Of a DNA stretch of 64,000 nt, positions 58,143 through 64,000 are shown piece after piece. A program made the position numbers and the translations under genes. Position 1 is the stretch's first letter; each line of letters starts with the position of its first letter. The notes under the pieces are model-generated. The model made no database searches. It saw only the letters and a list, made by a program, of their open reading frames with translations, and was not told the origin of the DNA. The stretch covers positions 613,029 to 677,028 of the forward strand of contig CAWDMA010000003.1 in assembly GCA_963803425.1 (NCBI GenBank). Reading direction: 5' to 3'. The stretch comes from DASPWW01 sp963803425. GTDB lineage: Bacteria > Actinomycetota > Thermoleophilia > Solirubrobacterales > 70-9.

Positions 58143-59236
58143 CTCGCGGCACAGCGCGGCCGGGTTCGGCGCTGCTCGCGAAAGCTTCAGTGGCGGCAGC
58201 GGCGCTGCTGCTCGCCGGTCTCACCGGGGCGGCGCCGACGGAGGCCGCCTCGAGGCCGTTCAGCACGCCCGGGTCGTCCTCCTTCACGGTGCCCGCCGGC
58301 GTCACCAGCCTGCACGTGCTCGCGCTGGGGGCCAGCGGGACAGCCGGTGACGGGGGCGGCGCCGGTGGCCGCGGCGCCAGGGTCGCCGGTGACCTGGCGG
58401 TCACCCCGGGGCAGATCCTGCGAATCGACGTCGGCGCCGCCGGCGGCGGAGGAGGCGGTGGCGACACGTCGTCGGCCGGCGGCGACGGCGGGGGCGCCTC
58501 CAGCGTTCGCACTGCCGCCAGCCTCGCGTCGCGCGTGATCGTCGCCGGCGGAGGGGGCGGAGGCGGCGGTGACCTCGGCGGCGGCGCGGGGGGCGCTGCC
58601 GGTACGAATGGAACCGCGGGCGTCGGCGATCCCGGCGGGCCCGGCCTGGCGGGAGGTGCCGCCAGCGGCGGCGCCGGCGGGGCCTCCGAGGGGGCTGGCG
58701 AGAGCGGCGACGGCGGTGGCTTCGGCGCGGGCGGAGATGGTGGCGGAGACATGTTCAGCGGCGGCGGTGGGGGCGGCGGCGACGGCTGGTACGGCGGCGG
58801 CGGAGGCGGCGAGGGGTCGACCTCCGGCGGTGGTGGCGGGGGCGGCTCGAATCACGCAGGCGCCGGGGTGACCGGCTTCACGCAGGCGACCGCCGCCGCG
58901 ACCGGGAACGGCTCCGTGGTGCTCTCCTGGGAGCCCTCGAACGAGTTCACGTTCGCGGTTGCGAGCAAGAACAAGAAGAAGGGGACCGCCAAGGTGGCGG
59001 TCGAGGTGCCGGCGCCGGGCGCCGTCGCGCTCGCCGGCACCGGCAAGGTGAAGGGCGCGGCCGCGGACGCGGCGGCGTCCGGCGAGGTGATCCTCCATGT
59101 GAAGCCGAAGGGGAAGGCGCGGAAGCGGCTGAAGCGGAAGGGCAAGGCGAAGGTCGGCCTCGAGGTCACCTACACGCCCACGGGCGGCGAGCCGAACACC
59201 GAGATCCAATCGCTGAAGCTGGTCAGGAAGGGCTGA
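58121..59236 (+). CDS. Secreted glycine-rich protein with basic C-terminal module
   Basis: 371 residues: a signal peptide (about 1-43), a lectin-like opening (STPGSSSFTVPAGVTSLHVL) and about 200 residues of very Gly-rich sequence (GGGGGGGD runs), then a C-terminal part with KGKARKRLKRKGKAKVGLEV, the module also seen in the propeller protein. Likely cell-surface. The ATG at 58121 fits the signal peptide. Repetitive Gly codons use GGC/GGA/GGG. Confidence 0.8.
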   Translation: MGRVLVVARGTARPGSALLAKASVAAAALLLAGLTGAAPTEAASRPFSTPGSSSFTVPAGVTSLHVLALGASGTAGDGGGAGGRGARVAGDLAVTPGQILRIDVGAAGGGGGGGDTSSAGGDGGGASSVRTAASLASRVIVAGGGGGGGGDLGGGAGGAAGTNGTAGVGDPGGPGLAGGAASGGAGGASEGAGESGDGGGFGAGGDGGGDMFSGGGGGGGDGWYGGGGGGEGSTSGGGGGGGSNHAGAGVTGFTQATAAATGNGSVVLSWEPSNEFTFAVASKNKKKGTAKVAVEVPAPGAVALAGTGKVKGAAADAAASGEVILHVKPKGKARKRLKRKGKAKVGLEVTYTPTGGEPNTEIQSLKLVRKG

Positions 59237-59828
59237 GGCCGAGCGCGCGGCGCATCGAGCGCCGGGCGCGCTCGAACACCTCGGGGTCGCGCCACAGGTG
59301 GTACCCGTAGCTCGCCGCGGCGGCTAGCGCGTTCAGCTCGAAGGCGAGTTCGGCCGGCTCCGCGTCCGCGGGCAGGTCGCCCGCCTCGATCGCGGTCCGG
59401 GCCTCCCGCTCCAGCACTCCCAGCCACCGCCGCATCCTCGCGGCGACCGCGTCCCGGATCGGGCCGGGCCGCGCGTCGAACTCGACCGTCGCGGTGGTCA
59501 GGAAGCACCCGCCGGGGAGCACCTCCCGCTCGTGGTAGGAGAGCCAGCTCTCGCACAGCGCCGCGAGCCGCTCGATCCCCGCGGGGTGGTCCGCGACGGG
59601 CGTCCACACCTCGTCGACGAACTGCTCGACGGCCGCCTCGAGCGCGGCGAGCTGGAGCTCGCGCTTGCTCCCGAACAGGCTGAACACGCTGCTCTTCCGC
59701 ATCTCGACCCGGTCTGCGACGGCGCCGATCGTGAGGCCCTCGAGCCCCTCGACCGAGGCGCGCTCGACAGCGGCGCCGGTGACGGCGGCGCGTGTGGCGG
59801 CGACGGCTGCCTCGGTGCGGCGCGGCAT
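59223..59828 (-). CDS. TetR-family regulator
   Basis: 201 residues; helix-turn-helix at about 15-55 (GLTIGAVADRVEMRKSSVFS, SLFGSKRELQ) and a TetR C-terminal ligand domain with LPGGCFLTTATVEFDARPG, a variant of the YcdC/AefR type. Diverges from the metallo-hydrolase gene with a palindrome between, so probably its repressor. Confidence 0.92.
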   Translation of the reverse strand: MPRRTEAAVAATRAAVTGAAVERASVEGLEGLTIGAVADRVEMRKSSVFSLFGSKRELQLAALEAAVEQFVDEVWTPVADHPAGIERLAALCESWLSYHEREVLPGGCFLTTATVEFDARPGPIRDAVAARMRRWLGVLEREARTAIEAGDLPADAEPAELAFELNALAAAASYGYHLWRDPEVFERARRSMRRALGLSPS

Positions 59829-59839
59829 CTCCGGGATGA

Positions 59840-59859
59840 TACCGTACGATCGTCCGATA
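59840..59859. promoter_or_regulatory. 20-bp quasi-palindromic TetR operator
   Basis: 16 of 20 positions are self-complementary, centred on ACGATCGT at 59846-59853, 11 bases upstream of the TetR start and 13 upstream of the hydrolase start. Confidence 0.6.
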
Positions 59860-59872
59860 AAGGAGGAAGCAG

Positions 59873-60694
59873 ATGAACGTGCGGTGGCTCGGATGGGCCG
59901 GGGTCGAGATCGAGGTGGACGGCGCGGCGGTCGTGATCGACCCGCTCGCCGACCCGGGGGCGACGTTCGCGCCGCTCGGGGACGGCGCCGGGGACGCACG
60001 GCTGCCGTCCGTGGTCGCGCCGCGGGCGGAGGCGACCGCGCTCGCCGGGCTGGTCACGCACCTGCACCGAGACCACGCCGACGCCGCCGCGCTCGCCGCC
60101 GCGCTCGCCCCCGACGCGTCCGTGCACGAGCCGGCTTGGCCTGGAGGGGAGGACGTCGAGAACCTCGGCCTTGCGCAGGCGAACCACGAGCTCGACGCCG
60201 CCGGCCTGTCTCGGCGCACCGTCGTCCCGTGGGAGCGGATCGAGGCGGGTCCGTTCACGCTCACCGCGCTGCCCGCGGTCGACGGCCTCGGCGACCCGCA
60301 GGTGTCGTGGCTGGTCGAGGCCGGCGGGCGCCGCGCGGTGCATCTCGGCGACACGATCCTCCACGGTTCGTGGTGGCGGGTCGCCCGCCGCCACGGTCCC
60401 TTCGACGTCGTGCTCGCGCCGATCAACGGCGCCGTCGTCGACTTCCCGCACCTGCAGCCGCCCAGCCCGCTGCCGGCGGCGATGGACCCCAAGCAGGCGG
60501 CGCTCGCCGCGGAACTGCTCGGAGCCCGGATCGTCGTCCCGATCCACCACGACGGGTACGCGGTCGAGCCGTGGTACCGGCCGGTCCCCGACGCGGCGCG
60601 CAGGTTCGCCGCCGCCGCCGCGCCGCGGCCCTACGAGGTGCGCGAGCTCGAGCCCGGCGAGGACCTCGACCTCGCGGCGCTGCCAGCGGCGTAG
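59873..60694 (+). CDS. UlaG-like metallo-beta-lactamase-fold hydrolase
   Basis: 273 residues. Metal site H63, H65, D67 and H68 (THLHRDHAD), then HLGDTILHG and a late histidine (PIHHDGY). Small-molecule lactonase or phosphodiesterase type; substrate unknown, presumably the TetR inducer or a relative. ATG with AAAGGAGGA. Overlaps the convergent LuxR-type gene by 64 bases. Confidence 0.9.
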   Translation: MNVRWLGWAGVEIEVDGAAVVIDPLADPGATFAPLGDGAGDARLPSVVAPRAEATALAGLVTHLHRDHADAAALAAALAPDASVHEPAWPGGEDVENLGLAQANHELDAAGLSRRTVVPWERIEAGPFTLTALPAVDGLGDPQVSWLVEAGGRRAVHLGDTILHGSWWRVARRHGPFDVVLAPINGAVVDFPHLQPPSPLPAAMDPKQAALAAELLGARIVVPIHHDGYAVEPWYRPVPDAARRFAAAAAPRPYEVRELEPGEDLDLAALPAA

Positions 60695-62898
60695 GGATCG
60701 TCGTCCAGCAGCCGCGCGGCGCGGGCTCGCTCGACCGCCTCGGCGCGCGAGGTCGCCTCGAGCTTCCGGTAGATCGCGCGCGCCTGCGTCTTCACGGTGT
60801 TCGGCGAGACGTGGATCCGCTCCGCGATCTCCGGGAAGGAGAGATGGCTCGGCAGGTACTGGAGCGTGCGCAGCTCCGCGGTCGTCAGCGCAAACTCGCC
60901 ACGTCGGCTGTCGGTCGCCGCCGACTCGAGCGCCCCGCGCGCGTCCGCGAGCCATTCCCGCAGCACGACCGCATCCGGCGTCAGCTCCAGGCCGCGACCC
61001 GCTTCGTCCACCAGCTCCGCTCCTGCCGCCGCGTCGTCGAGCCTCGCCGACGCGATGAACAGGGCGAGTCGCGCCTCGACCTCGTACCACGGGATGAACG
61101 CGTCGATCGCGGTGAGCAGACGGGTCGCGTGCTCGATGTCGGCGCGGGCCGCGTCGACCTCCCCGCTGTGCGCCCGGACCGCCGCCGAGGTCGCGGAGAT
61201 CAGCGCGATGCTCGGGTACTCGACGAGCCCGCACCGGCGCACCTGCTCGCGGGCGAGCGCGATCACACGCGAAGCCTCGCCCCAGTCCTCGTCCTCGATC
61301 GCGATCAGGCTGAGCTGCGAGAGCGCGATCGTCTCGATGATCGAGGAGGCGACCGCGCCCCGCCGGACCGCCTCCCGCAGCTGCGGCACCGCGCCGTCCC
61401 GGTCTCCCAGGAGATGCAGGGAGACCCCGCGGTACAGACAGCACGGCGACTGCCACGGGCTGTCCGTCGAGAAGATCCGGGCCGCGGCGGCCGCGTCGCT
61501 CCCCATCCGGGCGACCCCGTCCGCCGCGAGCGTCGCCTTCACCAGGTGCACGTGCGCACGGACCGGGTCGGGGGACGCGGCCGGCGCGTCCGCGCCCACT
61601 TCCGCAACCCGCGCCCAGTGCGCGGCATCCTCACCCCGCCCGAGAGCGAGGTGACGGTGCGCCGACGCCACCGCGAAAGCCGGCGAGCGGCCGCCGCGCC
61701 CATCGACGTCGTCCAGCCACCGCTCCAGCGAGGCGATCCTGCCCCGGCCGGACAGCGCCGGGAATGCGAGCAGGAGCAGCTCGCCGGCCCGGTCGAGCTC
61801 TCCGGCGGCGATCGCGTGCTCGGTGGCGCGATCGAGATCTCCGTCGGCCTCGTACCAGCGGCTCGCGCGGCTGTGCAGCTCCGGCTCCAGCTCCGGCTCG
61901 CGTCGCCGCAGCTCGGCGAGCAGGTGGTCGGCGAGCAGGCGGTGGTAGCGGTAGCGGCTGTCGGCGCGGTCGAGCGGGACGACGAGCGCGTTCGACCGCG
62001 CAAGCTCGCGCAGGACCCGCGCCGACCCGGACCGCTCCAGGACGGCGTCGCAGACCGGCCCGGAGAGCTCGTCGAGCACCGCCGTCCGGGTCATGAAGGT
62101 GAGCCTGGTCGGCGTCAGCGTCGAGAGCAGCTCGTCGCGCAGGTAGTCCGAGACGATCCGATCGTCGCCCGCGAACTCGGCGATCGCGGCGGCCATGTCC
62201 GGCGCCTCGGCGAGCGCCAGGCCCGCCAGATAGAGCGCCGCCGGCCACCCCTCGGTGCGCTGCACGAGCAGCTCGAGCTTGTCCCGGTCGAGCTCGACCC
62301 CGATCCGCTCGAGCAGCTCGCCGCTCTCCGCCGGCGTCATCGCCAGGTCCCCCTTGTCGAGCTCCACCAGCTCCCGGTTCGCGCGCATCCGCGCCAGCGC
62401 GATCTGCGGCTCGGCGCGCGAGGCGAGCGCGATCTGGGAGCCGGCCGGAAGCGCGTCGATCACGATCTGGAGCGACTTCACGGCGCGCGGAGAGGTGAGC
62501 TCGTGGGCGTCGTCGATGACGAGCACGAACGGCCGGCGGATCGCGCGAACCGTCCGGTCGAGCCGGGGGAGCACGACCTTCGAGATGCTCGGCCGCGGTG
62601 TCGCGAGCGCGTCGAGGACGTCGGCGTCGATCGGCCCGATCCCGTCGAGCGCCTCGACGATCGATGCGATCAGCAGCGCCGGGTCGTCGTGCAGGTGGCT
62701 GGCCGAGATCCACGCGAACGGGCGCGGGTCGGCAGCGCTCCACTCGGCGAGGCAGGTGGTCTTGGAGAACCCGGCCGGGGCGGTGAGCAGCGCGACGCGG
62801 GCGTGGGCCGACCGGAGCAGGCGCTCCGCGAGCCGGGGCCGCGAGACGTAGCTCGAATCGACTCCCGAAACCTGCCCCGGCACCCCTACGGCGACCAT
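60631..62898 (-). CDS. LuxR-family ATP-binding regulator (MalT/LAL type)
   Basis: 755 residues: an N-terminal STAND ATPase (Walker A TAPAGFSKTT at 39-48, where the usual Gly before Lys is Ser; Walker B FVLVIDDAHEL, D129-D130), a helical/TPR-like middle (about 370-660) and a LuxR DNA-binding helix-turn-helix (671-728; FPEIAERIHVSPNTVKTQ). Such proteins are activated by ligand and ATP. The ATG at 62898 is preferred over a 40-residue longer version that would cover the operator at 62943. Confidence 0.92.
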   Translation of the reverse strand: MVAVGVPGQVSGVDSSYVSRPRLAERLLRSAHARVALLTAPAGFSKTTCLAEWSAADPRPFAWISASHLHDDPALLIASIVEALDGIGPIDADVLDALATPRPSISKVVLPRLDRTVRAIRRPFVLVIDDAHELTSPRAVKSLQIVIDALPAGSQIALASRAEPQIALARMRANRELVELDKGDLAMTPAESGELLERIGVELDRDKLELLVQRTEGWPAALYLAGLALAEAPDMAAAIAEFAGDDRIVSDYLRDELLSTLTPTRLTFMTRTAVLDELSGPVCDAVLERSGSARVLRELARSNALVVPLDRADSRYRYHRLLADHLLAELRRREPELEPELHSRASRWYEADGDLDRATEHAIAAGELDRAGELLLLAFPALSGRGRIASLERWLDDVDGRGGRSPAFAVASAHRHLALGRGEDAAHWARVAEVGADAPAASPDPVRAHVHLVKATLAADGVARMGSDAAAAARIFSTDSPWQSPCCLYRGVSLHLLGDRDGAVPQLREAVRRGAVASSIIETIALSQLSLIAIEDEDWGEASRVIALAREQVRRCGLVEYPSIALISATSAAVRAHSGEVDAARADIEHATRLLTAIDAFIPWYEVEARLALFIASARLDDAAAGAELVDEAGRGLELTPDAVVLREWLADARGALESAATDSRRGEFALTTAELRTLQYLPSHLSFPEIAERIHVSPNTVKTQARAIYRKLEATSRAEAVERARAARLLDDDPYAAGSAARSRSSPGSSSRTS

Positions 62899-62942
62899 TC
62901 GGCCAGAAGCTATCGCTTCGGGCGGGGCGGCAGTCCCGGAAA

Positions 62943-62987
62943 TCACCCAATCCGGGTGAGGACAGGCGGCGAGGTCGGGAATACGGT
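62943..62987 (+). promoter_or_regulatory. TCACCC-N5-GGGTGA operator and ATACGGT promoter box, copy 1
   Basis: Dyad arms at 62943-62948 and 62954-62959, then 21 bases, then ATACGGT at 62981-62987, followed by a leader and AAAGGAG before the DUF7144 gene. The same arrangement recurs at 63894-63938. Confidence 0.7.
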
Positions 62988-63059
62988 GGATTCGGTCGCG
63001 CGAGAATCTCTCGCGCACCCTCGAGCGCAGCAGCGCCCGAGTACCGAAAGGAGCGATAC

Positions 63060-63440
63060 GTGAGAGGTGCTGGACGGACCGCGTTCGCCGCGGTCATGCT
63101 GTTGATCGTCGGCGTGCTCAACATCCTCTACGGGATCGGGGCGCTCGACGATGCGAACATCTTCACCAACGACACGAGGTTCATCCTCAGCAACCTGAAC
63201 ACCCTCGGGTGGGTGCTGATCATCCTCGGGTTGATCCAGCTCAGCGGAGGGTTCTCGCTGATGGCCGGCAACACCTACGGCCGCGTGATCGGGATCATCG
63301 GCGGCAGCCTCGGGGCGATCGGCGCCCTGCTGTCGATCGGCGGTGCGTACCCGTGGTGGTCGCTCGGGATCTTCGTCCTGTGCGTGTGGATCGTGTTCGG
63401 GATCATCGAGTACGGCGAGGAGCCCGCCGCGCGGGCCTGA
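63060..63440 (+). CDS. DUF7144-type four-helix membrane protein
   Basis: 126 residues, four helices; LLIVGVLNILYGIGALDD, LNTLGWVLIILGLIQLSGG and FVLCVWIVFGIIEYGEEPA. Paralogue of the protein at 24860-25249. GTG with AAAGGAG upstream. Its promoter carries the operator that is also at the right end of the window, so it belongs to a LuxR-type or related regulon. Confidence 0.85.
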   Translation: MRGAGRTAFAAVMLLIVGVLNILYGIGALDDANIFTNDTRFILSNLNTLGWVLIILGLIQLSGGFSLMAGNTYGRVIGIIGGSLGAIGALLSIGGAYPWWSLGIFVLCVWIVFGIIEYGEEPAARA

Positions 63441-63448
63441 CCTGCGGT

Positions 63449-63480
63449 CGCGGGAGCCCGTCGGGAGGCGGGCTCCCGCG
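63449..63480. terminator. Hairpin terminator
   Basis: Perfect 12-bp inverted repeat: CGCGGGAGCCCG (63449-63460) and CGGGCTCCCGCG (63469-63480), between two convergent genes; no U-tract. Confidence 0.75.
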
Positions 63481-63482
63481 CG

Positions 63483-63830
63483 CTATCCGTCGGGGTTCTC
63501 GAAGGCGGCTTCGACGTCGTGGCCGATCGCGAGCCCCAACGTCGGCGCCGCGGCGGTGACCCGCGCCAGCCCCACCACCGGCCCGATCGCCGCAAGCAGC
63601 CCGACCAGCTCCTCCTCGCTCGCGCCGGCGTCCCGGGCAGCCTCGACGCTGCACTGGCAGGCGCTCGCGGTCGACCCGACGGCGAGCAGCGCCGCGACGC
63701 GGGCAAGTGCGAACGTCTTCGGGTCGAGCCCCGAGGAGACCAGCCCCGCCGGCCCAGTGTCGAGCACGCTGCGAACCGTCTGCTCGTCGCTGAGCGCGAG
63801 CCGGCGCAGGGTTTGATCGAGCTCGGACAC
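63483..63830 (-). CDS. Carboxymuconolactone decarboxylase-family (AhpD-like) protein
   Basis: 115 residues: FALARVAALLAVGSTASACQ then CSVEAARDAGASEEELVGLL, with CxC in the place where AhpD has its catalytic CxxC, and a Val/Ala-rich closing helix. May be a peroxidase-associated reductase or a decarboxylase relative. GTG start at 63830. Confidence 0.87.
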   Translation of the reverse strand: MSELDQTLRRLALSDEQTVRSVLDTGPAGLVSSGLDPKTFALARVAALLAVGSTASACQCSVEAARDAGASEEELVGLLAAIGPVVGLARVTAAAPTLGLAIGHDVEAAFENPDG

Positions 63831-63880
63831 CCGCGACGCAAGCTAGACCGACAACGGCGCCGCGCGCATCACACGCTTGG

Positions 63881-63938
63881 GGTGAAATCAGATCACCCGA
63901 TCGGGGTGAGGCACGGCGGCGCTCGCACCGATACGGTC
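63881..63938 (+). promoter_or_regulatory. TCACCC-N5-GGGTGA operator and ATACGGT box, copy 2, with an extra half-site
   Basis: TCACCC (63894-63899), GATCG, GGGTGA (63905-63910), then 21 bases and ATACGGT (63932-63938). A further GGGTGA at 63881-63886 lies upstream. It drives a plus-strand gene beginning at or after 63969. Confidence 0.7.
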
Positions 63939-63968
63939 ACATCCTGAGCCAGCCCGACCGTCCAACCC

Positions 63969-64000
63969 GTGCCTGAGGAACCCAACACGAGCCTGCTCCG
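63969..64000 (+). CDS. Possible start of a gene cut by the window end
   Basis: GTG at 63969 opens a frame (V/M-PEEPNTSLL) that is still open at the last base. It lies 30 bases after the ATACGGT box. No Shine-Dalgarno; the real start may lie beyond the window. Confidence 0.25.
   Translation, partial: MPEEPNTSLL

Noticed and set aside
62899..63018. 40-residue longer LuxR-type regulator
   Set aside because: It would place the coding sequence over the duplicated operator; the domain begins well inside the shorter version.
59665..63063. A 1132-codon open frame on the plus strand
   Set aside because: Antisense to the LuxR-type regulator with Arg/Pro/Gly-rich, low-complexity translation; the regulator on the other strand has full domain support.

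Overview
This window is a GC-rich actinobacterial chromosome segment. I infer class Thermoleophilia (Solirubrobacterales or a close relative). The evidence is an A2-type cytochrome oxidase with an actinobacterial heme A pathway, many leaderless genes led by a TAGGGT-like -10 box, and secreted proteins ending in a repeated Lys/Arg-Gly-Lys-Ala module. No rRNA, CRISPR array, integrase, transposase or replication origin was found. Start codons were chosen from Shine-Dalgarno sequences, stop-start overlaps and the -10 boxes.

0-12.5 kb, respiration: the end of a catalytically complete ctaD, a Usp-like protein, ctaE, secreted or small proteins, a diheme cytochrome c, a CBS protein, and then on the minus strand ctaA, ctaB, a 36-residue membrane peptide and a subunit IV-like protein. 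Just upstream of ctaA is the most striking locus: full-length homologues of oxidase subunits II and I (9428-10300 and 7710-9431), translationally coupled. They keep the fold signatures but have lost all six metal-binding histidines of subunit I, the catalytic tyrosine and the K-channel lysine, and the cysteines of CuA. They look like an intact, non-redox 'pseudo-oxidase'.

12.5-27.4 kb: lipid-type membrane enzymes, thioredoxin reductase, a PaaX regulator diverging from an acyl-CoA dehydrogenase, and a ten-gene minus-strand operon. That operon holds a complete beta-oxidation set (thiolase, acyl-CoA dehydrogenase, enoyl-CoA hydratase, 3-hydroxyacyl-CoA dehydrogenase), two tandem cupins and two secreted proteins.

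27.4-45.7 kb: rhodanese, CoA-type Nudix, SDR, OsmC, cobalamin adenosyltransferase, DUF1015, tRNA-Pro, a transaminase, MscL with a zinc ribbon, hydrolases, GH25, an ArsR/SRPBCC pair, GH88, tRNA-Arg, an M20 peptidase and tRNA-His. A half tRNA-Arg(ACG) next to a cyclase remnant marks an old integration site.

45.7-58 kb, accessory: a 25-bp direct repeat of the tRNA-His 3' end brackets an aldehyde dehydrogenase gene and is followed by gene remnants (aldo/keto reductase, cupin). Further on are a YWTD beta-propeller with near-identical DNA repeats, SnoaL-like duplicates, a decayed secreted-protein gene, a methyltransferase/aldo-keto reductase pair and a CDF-type transporter.

58-64 kb: a glycine-rich secreted protein, a TetR/metallo-hydrolase pair with a palindromic operator, and a large LuxR/MalT-type regulator diverging from a DUF7144 membrane protein. 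Two copies of one palindrome (TCACCC-N5-GGGTGA), each at the same distance from an ATACGGT box, define a small candidate regulon.
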